Translations under genes and position numbers: made by a program | The notes under the pieces: model-generated | The model's input: only the letters and a program-made list of their open reading frames with translations | What the model was told of the DNA's origin: nothing | Database searches by the model: none | In this document: in pieces, positions 52,988-62,131 of the stretch | How the letters are laid out: each line of letters begins with the position of its first letter | Position numbering within the stretch: the first letter of the stretch is position 1 | Origin: Salipiger sp. H15 | GTDB lineage: Bacteria; Pseudomonadota; Alphaproteobacteria; Rhodobacterales; Rhodobacteraceae | Assembly: GCF_040409955.1 (NCBI RefSeq) | Contig: NZ_CP123385.1 | Coordinates: forward strand, 1,223,501 to 1,287,500 | Length of the DNA: 64,000 nt | Reading direction: 5' to 3'

Positions 52988-53902
52988 CTAGTCGCGTTTG
53001 AGGCGCGCCCCGTCGGACCAGGACCAGGCGGCGGGGGACTTGCGCGTCTGCGCCCCGGCGAGATGGCGGCGCATGAAATAGGAGGCTTCGACGATCTCGC
53101 CACGCTTCAGCAGGTCGATGATCTGCAGGTGCTCGCTGGACTGCGCCTGCACGCGGACAAGATCGACCTTCGCGCGGTACTCCATAAGGCGGCGCATCCG
53201 GTTGACCCGTTCCAACGCGCTGACAAAAAAGACGTTTCCAGACATCTTGATGATTTCTTCGTGGAATTCTGCGCCCTTGGTGACGATGCTTTCCGGAGCG
53301 GTTTGCGAGACATCGATCTGCAACAGCGCTTCCTGGATCCGCTGCTGTTCTTCCAGGACGTCCCGGTTCAGCGTGAAGCCCGGCTCGAGCATCGCGGCAG
53401 GTTCGATGGCGATGCGAAAGCGATAGATTTCATCAAAGGCGGCGCCTGTCTTGGCAACGGGAAGGAGCCTCCAGCCGTACCCTTCCGTGCGTTCCGCCCA
53501 GCCTTCGCGCGCCGCGCGGGCGAGGACTTCGTTCAGCTTTGCCCGCGTGAGCTCGTAGCGCTCCCGCAGCATCTGTTCGGTGACGATCTCGGGCAGCGCG
53601 TCGGTCATCCAATCTTCGGCAAGCTGGTAGTACTCGTCCTTCCGGCCTTCTCCCTCCTCTGTGAACTCGGTGATTGCATCGCGCGGCAGAACCTCCGCCA
53701 CGAAGTACCCGCGGTTTGGATAGTGTTGAAGAACCCCCTTCTTTTCCAAGCAGATGAGTGCGTCTCTCACCGGTGTCCGGGAGACGCCGTAGCGGTCGGC
53801 GATCTGCTGCGCCCGCACGTGGCTCCCGCCTTCAAGCGCTCCTGCGACAATGTCCTGTGCCAAGCGCCGCGACAGGCGGTTGGCGAGATCGCTGGCTGAC
53901 AT
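52988..53902 (-). CDS. GntR family regulator of the tetronate operon
   Basis: 304 residues. The winged helix (GGSHVRAQQIADRYGVSRTPVRDALICLEKKGVL, near 33-66) is the GntR type and the helical C-terminus fits an FCD-like effector domain (FHEEIIKMSGNVFFVSAL). Between them is an unusual insertion of about a hundred residues that includes a second winged-helix-like part (RYELTRAKLNEVLARAAREGWAERTEGYGW). The start is the ATG at 53902 with GGAAGGAA before it. It diverges from tctC, so it is the likely regulator of that operon. Confidence 0.85.
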   Translation of the reverse strand: MSASDLANRLSRRLAQDIVAGALEGGSHVRAQQIADRYGVSRTPVRDALICLEKKGVLQHYPNRGYFVAEVLPRDAITEFTEEGEGRKDEYYQLAEDWMTDALPEIVTEQMLRERYELTRAKLNEVLARAAREGWAERTEGYGWRLLPVAKTGAAFDEIYRFRIAIEPAAMLEPGFTLNRDVLEEQQRIQEALLQIDVSQTAPESIVTKGAEFHEEIIKMSGNVFFVSALERVNRMRRLMEYRAKVDLVRVQAQSSEHLQIIDLLKRGEIVEASYFMRRHLAGAQTRKSPAAWSWSDGARLKRD

Positions 53903-54073
53903 CGCGGTTCCTTCCCCCTTTTCCGAGTCGGGCGCAGGCCGGGCCGCCGACACCGAGATTTGGATTCTTGCACGCAGACGAAGTGTTGAAAAGCTGGTCG
54001 AGACGTCATTTCGAAACTGCCAGAAATCACGCCACGGCAGACAGTTAGCTCCATGTCCGCATTCATCATAGCA

Positions 54074-54081
54074 TACATGTA
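54074..54081. promoter_or_regulatory. TACATGTA palindrome upstream of tctC
   Basis: Eight-base exact palindrome, extended to ATACATGTAA, in the AT-rich middle of the divergent GntR/tctC interval 53903-54177. A possible GntR-type operator; the evidence is position and symmetry only. Confidence 0.35.
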
Positions 54082-54177
54082 ACAAGAAAAGCAAAAATGA
54101 TATTGGCTTTTATGTCGCTTGAGTGCAAAGTTCAGCGGAGGTCGGAGGAACCTCGGACCATTCAAGGGAGGAAGACA

Positions 54178-55164
54178 ATGTCCATTCGAAGCACTGCGGC
54201 CGTAGCCGCGATCCTTGCCGCAACGCTCGGCGCGAGCGCCGTGTCCGCAGCGGATTTCAAGCCGAAGAACCCCGAATGCATCGCACCTTCGGCGCCCGGC
54301 GGCGGTTGGGATTTCATCTGCCGGACCACGGCCAAGTTCCTCTTCGAGGAGGGGCTGATCGACGGCACGATTCAGGTCAGCAACATGACCGGCGGGGGTG
54401 GCGGTGTTGCCTATGCGCATGTCACCAACGAGCGCAACGAAGACAACAACCTGATCGTCGCGGCGTCCAATGGCGCCACCTCCCGTCTGGCGCAGGGGGC
54501 GTTCCCGGGCGCGTCCGCTGATGACGTCGACTGGCTGGCCACCTTCGGCGCCGAATACGGGGCGATCGCTGTCGCGAAGGACTCGAAGTACGAGACCCTG
54601 AAGGACCTCATGGACGCCGTGCTCGAAGACCCGCGGCAGGTGGCCTTCGCGGGCGGCTCCGCGGTCGGCGGCTACGATCACATCAAGCCGCTGCTGCTTG
54701 GTAAGGCGGCAGGCATCGAAGACGTCCGCCAGATGAAATACGTCGCCTTCTCCGGCGGCGGCGAGGCAATCACTGCGCTGCTTTCGGGATCGGTGACCGC
54801 GGTGTCTGGTGACTTCTCCGAGATCCGGGGCTTCGTGGAATCCGGCGACATCCGGATCCTGGCCGTGCTGTCGCCCGAACGGCTGACCAACTTCCAGGAC
54901 CTGCCGACCGCGCGCGAGCAGGGCTACGACGTGCTCGGGGCGAACTGGCGCGGGCTCTACATGCCCAAGGGCGCCTCGCCCGAGGCAAAGGAATTCTGGA
55001 CGGGCGCGATCCGCAAGATGGCGGAATCCGAGGAGTTCCAGAAGTTCCTGATCGATGCATCCATCGAGCCGTTCAACAACTTCGGCGAGGACATGGACAA
55101 GTTCGTTGCCGAGAACATCGAAGAGATCACCTCGATCTCGCGCGAGATCGGCATCATCCAGTGA
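54178..55164 (+). CDS. tctC: Tripartite tricarboxylate transporter substrate-binding protein
   Basis: 328 residues, signal peptide ending near SAA. Family landmarks: ECIAPSAPGGGWDFICRTTAK (the ligand loop with PGGGWD), NMTGGGGGVAYAHVTN and the late GLYMPKGASPE. It binds a di- or tricarboxylic or other hydroxy-acid in the periplasm. GGGAGG precedes the ATG. A hairpin follows the gene, a common way of making more binding protein than permease. Confidence 0.9.
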   Translation: MSIRSTAAVAAILAATLGASAVSAADFKPKNPECIAPSAPGGGWDFICRTTAKFLFEEGLIDGTIQVSNMTGGGGGVAYAHVTNERNEDNNLIVAASNGATSRLAQGAFPGASADDVDWLATFGAEYGAIAVAKDSKYETLKDLMDAVLEDPRQVAFAGGSAVGGYDHIKPLLLGKAAGIEDVRQMKYVAFSGGGEAITALLSGSVTAVSGDFSEIRGFVESGDIRILAVLSPERLTNFQDLPTAREQGYDVLGANWRGLYMPKGASPEAKEFWTGAIRKMAESEEFQKFLIDASIEPFNNFGEDMDKFVAENIEEITSISREIGIIQ

Positions 55165-55170
55165 TCCCGC

Positions 55171-55208
55171 GAGGGCCGTGCCGTCCTGCGGACGGCCCTC
55201 CTTTCCCT
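55171..55208 (+). terminator. Attenuating hairpin between tctC and tctB
   Basis: Nine-base stem GAGGGCCGT/ACGGCCCTC with inner pairing, followed by CTTTCCCTC. Likely a partial terminator that lowers the downstream genes. Confidence 0.6.
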
Positions 55209-55228
55209 CTATTGCGAGAGAAAAGCGA

Positions 55229-55660
55229 ATGAGCGACCGAATTTTCGGCAGCATCGGCCTCGTGCTGGCTGCCTTCTACATCTGGGCCGCGACCATAATC
55301 CCCGAGAGCTTCATGGCGGATGCCATCGGCCCCAAGACCTTTCCGATCATCGTCGGAATCGTACTGGCGATCGCGTCGCTCGTCTTCCTGCTGAGCCCGG
55401 ACGACGATCCGGTCTGGCCGAACTGGGGCAACCTGGCCGAACTGGCCTTCGCCGCAGCGGTCATGCTGCTTTATGCCAAGTTGCTGCCCGAATTCGGCTT
55501 CCTGCTCTCGACCGCCGTTGCGACCGCCTACCTGACCTGGCGGCTCGGCAGCGCGCCGCTTTGGTCGCTGGTGACAGGCGTCGCGACCTCGCTCGGCATC
55601 TACTTCGTCTTTCATCTCGTGCTCGGCCTCTCGCTGGCCGAGGGCCCGCTCGGCTTCTGA
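55229..55660 (+). CDS. tctB: Tripartite tricarboxylate transporter, small membrane subunit
   Basis: 143 residues with four hydrophobic helices and the TctB opening RIFGSIGLVLAAFYIWAA, then IGPKTFPIIVGIVLAI. It pairs with TctA in the membrane. AGAGAAAAG precedes the ATG at 55229. Confidence 0.88.
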   Translation: MSDRIFGSIGLVLAAFYIWAATIIPESFMADAIGPKTFPIIVGIVLAIASLVFLLSPDDDPVWPNWGNLAELAFAAAVMLLYAKLLPEFGFLLSTAVATAYLTWRLGSAPLWSLVTGVATSLGIYFVFHLVLGLSLAEGPLGF

Positions 55661-55669
55661 GGGGAGATC

Positions 55670-57214
55670 ATGGAACTTCTTGCATCCCTCGGCGATGGCT
55701 TCGCCGTCGCCTTCACTGTCCAGAACCTGTTTCTCGCGCTGGTCGGCTGCTTCCTCGGAACGCTGATGGGCGCACTGCCTGGGCTCGGGCCGGCCAATGG
55801 CGTGGCGATCCTCATTCCCATCGCCTTCTCGTTGGGCCTCGGGCCGACACCCTCGCTGATCCTGCTGACCTCGGTCTATTACGGCGCGATGTACGGCGGG
55901 CGCATCAGCTCGATCCTGCTCAACATTCCCGGCGACGAGCCGGCGATGATGACCTGCCTCGACGGCTATCCGATGGCCTGCCAGGGCAAGGCGGGCGAAG
56001 CGCTGACCCTGTCGGGCATCGCCAGCTTCGTCGGCGCCTTCTTTGCCACATGGGGGCTGGTCCTGTTGGCGCCGCAGCTGGTGAAGATCGCGCTGCTCTT
56101 CGGACCGGCGGAGTATTTCGTGCTCTTCACCGTGGCCTTCGCCACGCTCGGCGGCATCTCCTCGCAGAACCAGGCGAAGGCGGCCTTTGCCGCGGCTCTG
56201 GGGCTCGGCATCGCGATGATCGGCGTCGACACCCAGACCGGCGTGCAGCGCTTCACCTTCGGAGAGGTCCATCTCTTCGACGGCGTCGACTTCCTGATCG
56301 CCATCGTGGGCCTGTTTGCCCTGTCGGAGGTCTTCGTCTTCCTGGAGCACCATCGCGGCGGTGCCGTGGGCTCGTCGGGGGCGATGAAGATCGGAAAACT
56401 GCTGCCAGAGGGCCGGGACCTCATGCAGAGCGTGCCGACCATGGCCCGATCCACGGTGATCGGCTTCCTTGCCGGCGTGCTTCCGGGGGCAGGGGCCTCG
56501 CTCGGCTCCTTCCTGTGCTACTCGGTCGAGAAGATGATCGTCGACCCCGAAGGCCGGACCTTCGGCAAGGGTGACCCACGCGGCGTCGTGGCGCCGGAGG
56601 TCGGCAACAATGCGGCCTCGGGCGGGGCGCTGGTGCCGATGCTGGCGCTCGGCGTGCCGGGCTCGGGCACCACCGCGGTGCTGCTGGCGGTGCTCCTGTC
56701 GCTCAACATCACCCCCGGCCCGTTGCTCTTTGCCAAGAATCCCGACGTGGTCTGGGGGCTGATCGCCGCGCTCTTCATCGGGAACTTCATGCTTCTCGCG
56801 CTGAACATCCCGCTGGTCGGCCTCTTCACGCGGGTGTTGCTGGTGCCGACGCGCATCCTGATGCCGGTGGTGGCGATGATCTCCTTCGTCGGGATCTACG
56901 GCATCTCGGGCTCGACCTTCGATCTGATGCTCATGGTCGGTTTCGGCGCGCTTGGCTGGGTGCTGCGCAAGCTCGACGTGCCGCTGGTGCCGGTCATCCT
57001 CGGCATCCTGCTCGGCAACGAGATGGAGGTGAACCTGCGCCGCGCCATGACGATCTCGGACGGAGACTGGTCGGTGCTCGTCGGAAGCCCGCTGGCCATC
57101 GGTCTCTGGACCATCGCGATCCTCGGTTTCACCGCCCCGATGATCCTCGGCCGGATGACCGCGCGGCGCGGGCAGGTGACGCGCGAAGAGGCCGAAACCC
57201 TCGACGTCGATTAA
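55670..57214 (+). CDS. tctA: Tripartite tricarboxylate transporter, large membrane subunit
   Basis: 514 residues, about twelve hydrophobic segments. Diagnostic stretches are GALPGLGPANGVAILIP, YYGAMYGGRISSILLNIPGD and GVPGSGTTAVLL. It is the channel of the TctCBA system. The start is nine bases after tctB. Confidence 0.92.
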   Translation: MELLASLGDGFAVAFTVQNLFLALVGCFLGTLMGALPGLGPANGVAILIPIAFSLGLGPTPSLILLTSVYYGAMYGGRISSILLNIPGDEPAMMTCLDGYPMACQGKAGEALTLSGIASFVGAFFATWGLVLLAPQLVKIALLFGPAEYFVLFTVAFATLGGISSQNQAKAAFAAALGLGIAMIGVDTQTGVQRFTFGEVHLFDGVDFLIAIVGLFALSEVFVFLEHHRGGAVGSSGAMKIGKLLPEGRDLMQSVPTMARSTVIGFLAGVLPGAGASLGSFLCYSVEKMIVDPEGRTFGKGDPRGVVAPEVGNNAASGGALVPMLALGVPGSGTTAVLLAVLLSLNITPGPLLFAKNPDVVWGLIAALFIGNFMLLALNIPLVGLFTRVLLVPTRILMPVVAMISFVGIYGISGSTFDLMLMVGFGALGWVLRKLDVPLVPVILGILLGNEMEVNLRRAMTISDGDWSVLVGSPLAIGLWTIAILGFTAPMILGRMTARRGQVTREEAETLDVD

Positions 57215-57298
57215 GACACAAGGCCGCCATCCGTGCCGGTGGCGGCAGACAGACCCGGGCTGGACCCAAACCGCCCGCAACGATCAAGGAGACATCCA

Positions 57299-58384
57299 AT
57301 GCGTATCATGACACTCCCCTGCGATGGCATCGGCCCGGAAATCATGGCCGAGACCCTGAAGGTTGTCGAGGCCGCCAACAAACGCTTCGATCTCGGCCTG
57401 AGCTTCCACGAGGAGGAATCCGGCTTCGTCTCGCTCGAGAAATACGGCATCACCCTTCGCGAGGAGGTTCTGGACCGTGCCCGCACCGAGTTCGACGGCG
57501 TGATCCTCGGCACACAGAGCCACATGGACTACCCGCCGCTGGCGGAAGGCGGGCGCAACGTCTCTGCCGGGTTCCGCATCGGCCTCGACCTCTACGCCAA
57601 CGTCCGTCCGGCGCGCTCGCGCGCCTTCATTCCGAACAAGGCGCCGGACATGGATCTCGTGATCATGCGCGAGGCGACCGAGGGTTTCTATCCTGACCGC
57701 AACATGTTCCGCGGCGTGGGCGAGATGATGCCCGATCCGGACATGGCTCTGTCGGTGCGCAAGATCACCCGGCACAGCTCGATGCGGATCTGCCGCGAGG
57801 CCTTCAAGCTGGCAATGCAGCGCAAGAAGAAGGTCGCCGCGATCCACAAGGCCAACTCGTTCCTGATGACGGACGGGCTCTTCCTCGAGTGCTTCCGCGC
57901 CGTGGCCAAGGACTTCCCCGAGGTCGAGACCGAAGAGCTGATCGTCGACGCCTTCGCCGCGCTGCTGGTGCGCAAGCCGCAGGCCTATGACGTGGTGGTC
58001 GCCACCAACTTCTACGGCGACATCCTGTCGGACCTCGCCTCCGAACTCTCGGGCTCGCTGGGCCTTGCCGGCTCGATCAACGCCAATGCCGAGACCGGCC
58101 TTTGCTGCGCCCAGGCCCAGCACGGCTCGGCACCCGACATCCAGGGGCAGAACGTGGCGAACCCGACCTCGCTGATCCTCTCGGCGGCGATGATGCTGAC
58201 CTGGCTCGGCGAGCAGCGGGGCGTGCAGAAGCTGATGGACGCGGGCGCCGCGATCGCCGAGGCGGTCGACCAGGTGATCGACGATCCGGCCAAGCGCACC
58301 CGCGACCTCGGCGGCAGCGTGAACACCGACCAGTTCGGCAGCTTTGTTGTCGAAGCGCTCGAGGCGCAGGCCGTGCCGGCCTGA
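57299..58384 (+). CDS. Isopropylmalate/isocitrate/tartrate-dehydrogenase-family enzyme
   Basis: 361 residues, a complete beta-decarboxylating dehydrogenase. Substrate-binding arginines are in GLDLYANVRPAR (96-106) and IMRE (122-125); then Tyr131, HKAN with Lys184, and the metal aspartates in NFYGDILSDLASE (Asp241, Asp245). HGSAPDIQGQNVANP is the nucleotide loop. The family oxidises 2-hydroxy acids with a neighbouring carboxylate, including tartrate. Beside otnK and otnC it could make the 3-oxo acid, replacing the usual LtnD dehydrogenase. The GAGACATCCA before the ATG includes GGAG. Confidence 0.85.
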   Translation: MRIMTLPCDGIGPEIMAETLKVVEAANKRFDLGLSFHEEESGFVSLEKYGITLREEVLDRARTEFDGVILGTQSHMDYPPLAEGGRNVSAGFRIGLDLYANVRPARSRAFIPNKAPDMDLVIMREATEGFYPDRNMFRGVGEMMPDPDMALSVRKITRHSSMRICREAFKLAMQRKKKVAAIHKANSFLMTDGLFLECFRAVAKDFPEVETEELIVDAFAALLVRKPQAYDVVVATNFYGDILSDLASELSGSLGLAGSINANAETGLCCAQAQHGSAPDIQGQNVANPTSLILSAAMMLTWLGEQRGVQKLMDAGAAIAEAVDQVIDDPAKRTRDLGGSVNTDQFGSFVVEALEAQAVPA

Positions 58385-58495
58385 TCTCACGACCCTCCCC
58401 GGGCCGGTTCGCCGGCCCGGACACCGGGGCAGCGTTCCTTCTCCCGCGCTGCCCCGCCCTAAACGTCAGGCCCGCCCGTCACCTCAGGAAAGACC

Positions 58496-59170
58496 ATGGC
58501 AGAACATCCCCGGATCGTCCTGATCCACGCCACCCGCGTCGCCATCACCCCCATCGAGGCCGCCTTCGCCGAGCTCTGGCCCGAGGCCGAAACGGTCTCG
58601 ATCCTCGAGGAAGGTCTGGCCCTCGATCTCGCGCAGGGGCGCGCCTCGCGCGGCGCGCTCGATCACCGGATCAACGCGCTGGCTGATTACGCGATGGGTC
58701 TTGGCCCGGATGCGCTGCTCTACACCTGCTCGGCCTTCGGAACCGGCATCGAGCGCGCCGCCGCACGGCTGGCGCTGCCGGTCCTGAAGCCGAACGAAGC
58801 AATGTTCGATGCGGCCCTAGCTGTCGGCGCGCGCATCACGATGCTTTACACTTTCCCGCCCGCGGCGGAGGGCATGGAAGAAGAATTCCGTACCGCCGCC
58901 GGCGCGGCTGGCAAACCCGCGCAGATCACCTCGGTCTTCGTGCCCGACGCGCTCGATCTTCTCAAGTCCGGCGACAAGGCGGCGCATGACGCGCTGATCG
59001 CCGAAGCCGCGAAGGGCCTGCCCGCCTGCGACGCGGTGCTTCTCGCGCATTTCTCGATGACCAGCGCCGCCGAAGGCGTGCGCGCAGTGACCTCCGTTCC
59101 GGTGCTGACCAGCCCCGAGACAGCGGTCAACGCCCTCCGGCATCGCCTCGCGGTCGGGGCAGCGAGATGA
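58496..59170 (+). CDS. Asp/Glu racemase-like protein
   Basis: 224 residues. It has the fold pattern of the Asp/Glu/hydantoin racemase family, with the first cysteine in [13 protein letters not shown] (Cys78) but no second cysteine where the second lobe has [11 protein letters not shown]. Family members that lack one cysteine may be isomerases or decarboxylases. A GC hairpin without T-tract (58399-58420) precedes it. Its end overlaps the fusion gene by four bases, so it is coupled to it. Confidence 0.8.
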   Translation: MAEHPRIVLIHATRVAITPIEAAFAELWPEAETVSILEEGLALDLAQGRASRGALDHRINALADYAMGLGPDALLYTCSAFGTGIERAAARLALPVLKPNEAMFDAALAVGARITMLYTFPPAAEGMEEEFRTAAGAAGKPAQITSVFVPDALDLLKSGDKAAHDALIAEAAKGLPACDAVLLAHFSMTSAAEGVRAVTSVPVLTSPETAVNALRHRLAVGAAR

Positions 59171-60216
59171 AACAGCGCATCGCGATGGTGGCCCACGACA
59201 GCCAGAAACCCGCGATGGTGGACTGGGCCAGGGCTCATCGCGACGTGCTGAGCGCCCACACGCTGTATGGCACCGCGTCCACCGGGGGCCGTGTCGCCGA
59301 GGGTGCCGGGCTTGACGTGACGCTGCTCAAGAGCGGCCCGCTGGGCGGCGATCAGCAGCTCGGCGCGATGATCGCCGAGGGCCGGCTGGATATCCTGATC
59401 TTCTTCACCGATCCGCTGTCGGTGATGCCGCATGACGTCGACGTGAAGGCGCTGCTGCGCATCTCGACGCTGAACCAGACGATCATGGCCTGCAACCGGG
59501 CCACCGCCGATTGCGTGATCCGTTCGGAACTCATGTCCACGACATGTCCCGCGGCCGCCAAGCCGAGCCGGACCGTGACCCCGATCGCGCCAAGCTCGAC
59601 CAGGCTCCTGCTCCTCGCGGGCGACTTTGTTGAGGATTGCGAGGTCATGGTGCCCTTTCAGGCGTTGCAGGCGCTGGGATTCACCGTGCATGCGGTCTGT
59701 CCGGACAAGCGCCGCGGCGAGAAGATCCGGACCGCGATCCACGACGTCGAGGGCGATCAGGCCTATGTCGAGCGGCCCGGACATGCGTTCAAGCTGACCC
59801 ATGATTTCGACAGCGTCGACGCTGCCAGCTACGCCGGGCTGATCCTGCCGGGCGGACGGTCGCCGGAATACCTGCGCACCAATCCTCGGGTGATCGGGAT
59901 CGTCGAGCATTTCATCCGGGCAGACAAGCCGATCGCGGCCATCTGCCATGGTCCGCAACTGCTGGCGGCGGTTGAGCCGGGGCTCCTGCACGGCCGGCGG
60001 CTCGCGGCCTATCCGGCCTGCGCCCCCGAGGTTCGGCTCGCGGGGGCAGACTATGTGGAGCTTGGGCTTGCCGAGGCGGTCACCGATGGCGCGATCGTCA
60101 CCGCCCGCGCCTGGCCCGCACATCCCGCGTGGATCGCGCAATTCCTTGCCGTGCTCGGCACGCAGGTCGTCCACGCGCAGAACGTTCAGACTACGGAAGG
60201 ACAGGCAGCATGCTGA
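59167..60216 (+). CDS. Methylglyoxal synthase fused to a DJ-1/PfpI domain
   Basis: 349 residues in two parts. Residues 1-125 are methylglyoxal synthase: VAHDSQK with Lys14, GTASTGG for phosphate (36-41), SGPLGGDQQ with Asp62, and [11 protein letters not shown] with His89 and Asp92. At an offset of nine these match Lys23, Asp71, His98 and Asp101 of the E. coli enzyme. Residues 145-349 are a DJ-1/PfpI domain with Glu156 in FVEDCE and the Cys260-His261 pair in AAICHGP. It makes methylglyoxal from dihydroxyacetone phosphate and, by the second domain, may convert it to lactate. Overlaps the racemase-like gene and otnK. Confidence 0.85.
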   Translation: MKQRIAMVAHDSQKPAMVDWARAHRDVLSAHTLYGTASTGGRVAEGAGLDVTLLKSGPLGGDQQLGAMIAEGRLDILIFFTDPLSVMPHDVDVKALLRISTLNQTIMACNRATADCVIRSELMSTTCPAAAKPSRTVTPIAPSSTRLLLLAGDFVEDCEVMVPFQALQALGFTVHAVCPDKRRGEKIRTAIHDVEGDQAYVERPGHAFKLTHDFDSVDAASYAGLILPGGRSPEYLRTNPRVIGIVEHFIRADKPIAAICHGPQLLAAVEPGLLHGRRLAAYPACAPEVRLAGADYVELGLAEAVTDGAIVTARAWPAHPAWIAQFLAVLGTQVVHAQNVQTTEGQAAC

Positions 60217-61493
60217 TCGGCGTCATCGCGGATGATTTCACCGGCGGGAGCGACATCGCCAACACGTTGGCCAAGGGCGTGGCACCGGAAGGCGGGCTGC
60301 GCACCGCGCAATATCCCGGAGTGCCCAAGTCCCCCGCGGATCCGGAGGTCGAGGCCGGGGTGATCTCGCTCAAGAGCAGGTCGGCGTCCGTCGAAGACGC
60401 CGTGGCCGAGAGCCTCGCCGCGCTTGACTGGTTGCGGGCGCAGGGCTGCACGCAGATCATCTTCAAGTATTGCTCGACTTTTGACTCCACCGACGAGGGC
60501 AACATCGGCCCGGTGGCCGACGCGCTCACCGAGGCGCTTGGCACACAAGCCGTTGCGGTCTGCCCGGCGTTCCCCACGGCGGGGCGCACCGTCTACCAGG
60601 GGCATCTCTTCGTCTTCGACCGGTTGCTCAGCGAAAGCGGCATGCAGAACCACCCGCTAACGCCGATGATCGACCCCGACCTGCGCCGCGTGCTGTCGCG
60701 GCAAACGGGCGCCGGGATCGGATTGGTGCCCTGGGCCGCGGTCGCCGCCGGGGCAGGGCGCGTGCGCGAGGCACTCGCCGGGATCGCGGCAGCGGGCCAG
60801 CGCTACGCGGTGCTCGACGCGATCGCCGGTGCCGACCTGCTGACGCTGGGCGAGGCGCTCGCCGATGCCCCGCTGATCACCGGCGGCTCGGGCATCGCGC
60901 TTGGCCTGCCGCGCAACGTCATCCGGGCGGGCAAGGCCACCGGCGGCGCGGGCGAGTTTGCCCCGTCCGGCGGTCCGGGGGCGATCCTCGCCGGCTCCTG
61001 CTCGGGGGCCACGCGCGGGCAGGTGGCGCGCCATGCCGAGGCGCACCCGGCGCTGGCGATCGACGTCGAGCGGGTGATGAGCGGCGAGGTCACCGCCGAC
61101 ACGCTTCTCGACTTCATCGCATCCCACGCCGGAACCGCGCCGCTGGTCTACTCGTCGGGCGAGCCGGCGCAGGTGCGCGCGATGCAGGAGCGCTTCGGCG
61201 CAACCGCCGTATCCGCCCGGCTCGACGAGCTCTTCGCCGAGACCGCCCGCCGCCTCGTCGTGGGCGGCATGCGCCGCATCGTGGTGGCCGGGGGCGAGAC
61301 CTCGGGCGCGGTGGCGCAGGCGGTGACCGGCGCGCTCGGGATCGGCGCGATGCGCATCGGGCCCGAGATCGACCCCGGCGTGCCGATCCTCAGCCTCGGC
61401 GACGCGCCGGTGCTGCTGGCGCTGAAATCCGGCAATTTCGGCGCGCCCGACTTCTTTGAAAAGGCCCTGCGCATGATGGAGGCCGCGGCATGA
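60210..61493 (+). CDS. otnK: 3-oxo-tetronate kinase (OtnK type)
   Basis: 427 residues of the four-carbon acid sugar kinase family. [20 protein letters not shown] (4-23) is the substrate site, [15 protein letters not shown] is next, and the C-terminal nucleotide site shows [15 protein letters not shown] and [22 protein letters not shown]. It phosphorylates 3-oxo-tetronate at C4. The ATG at 60210 overlaps the fusion gene by seven bases and its end overlaps otnC by four, so expression is tightly coupled. Confidence 0.88.
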   Translation: MLIGVIADDFTGGSDIANTLAKGVAPEGGLRTAQYPGVPKSPADPEVEAGVISLKSRSASVEDAVAESLAALDWLRAQGCTQIIFKYCSTFDSTDEGNIGPVADALTEALGTQAVAVCPAFPTAGRTVYQGHLFVFDRLLSESGMQNHPLTPMIDPDLRRVLSRQTGAGIGLVPWAAVAAGAGRVREALAGIAAAGQRYAVLDAIAGADLLTLGEALADAPLITGGSGIALGLPRNVIRAGKATGGAGEFAPSGGPGAILAGSCSGATRGQVARHAEAHPALAIDVERVMSGEVTADTLLDFIASHAGTAPLVYSSGEPAQVRAMQERFGATAVSARLDELFAETARRLVVGGMRRIVVAGGETSGAVAQAVTGALGIGAMRIGPEIDPGVPILSLGDAPVLLALKSGNFGAPDFFEKALRMMEAAA

Positions 61494-62131
61494 GCCCCGA
61501 GGAACTCAAGGCCCGCGAGGAAATGGTGCGCCTCTGCCGCTCGCTCTTCGAGCGCGGCTTCTCGGTCGGGACGGCGGGTAACGTCTCGGTCCGCCTGCCG
61601 GACGGCATGCTGATGACCCCGACCAACGTGCGGCTCGGGGATCTCGAGGCCGAGCGCATCGCCAAGATCGGCCTGGACGGGCAGCACCTGGCCGGCGACC
61701 GCCCGACCAAGGAGGTCTTCCTGCACCAGGCCTTCTACGAGACCCGCCCCGAGGCCGGCGCGGTGGTGCACCTGCATTCGACCTGGGCCACGGCGCTCTC
61801 CTGCCTCGAGGAGACCGACCCCGAGGACTGCATCCCGCCGATCACGCCCTATGTGGTCATGCGGGTCGGCACCGTGAAAATGGTGCCCTACGTCAAGCCC
61901 GGCGATGCCAAGGCCGGCGATCTCATCCGTGCGCTGAACGGGACCTGCGCGGCCGTGCTCCTGGCCAACCATGGCCCGGTGGTCAGTGGCAAGACGCTGT
62001 TCTCGGCGGTCGCGGCGGCCGAAGAGCTCGAGGAGACCGCCAGGCTGCTCGTCGCGCCGCGAGGTCAGAGGGTGCGGCGGCTGTCCGGCGCCGAGGTGCA
62101 GGACCTCAAAGACCGCTTCGGTACGATATGA
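61490..62131 (+). CDS. otnC: 3-oxo-tetronate 4-phosphate decarboxylase (OtnC type)
   Basis: 213 residues, class II aldolase/adducin fold. Zinc and catalytic residues lie in VHLHSTWAT (the HLH pair) and a later LLANHGPVV. In the known pathway this enzyme decarboxylates the kinase product to dihydroxyacetone phosphate and CO2. It overlaps otnK and the AbrB-like gene by four bases on each side. Confidence 0.88.
   Translation: MSPEELKAREEMVRLCRSLFERGFSVGTAGNVSVRLPDGMLMTPTNVRLGDLEAERIAKIGLDGQHLAGDRPTKEVFLHQAFYETRPEAGAVVHLHSTWATALSCLEETDPEDCIPPITPYVVMRVGTVKMVPYVKPGDAKAGDLIRALNGTCAAVLLANHGPVVSGKTLFSAVAAAEELEETARLLVAPRGQRVRRLSGAEVQDLKDRFGTI

Noticed and set aside
55154..57280. 708-codon open frame on the minus strand
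   Set aside because: Antisense to tctBA, extremely rich in Arg, Gln, Asp and His, no signal or domain; a by-product of high GC.
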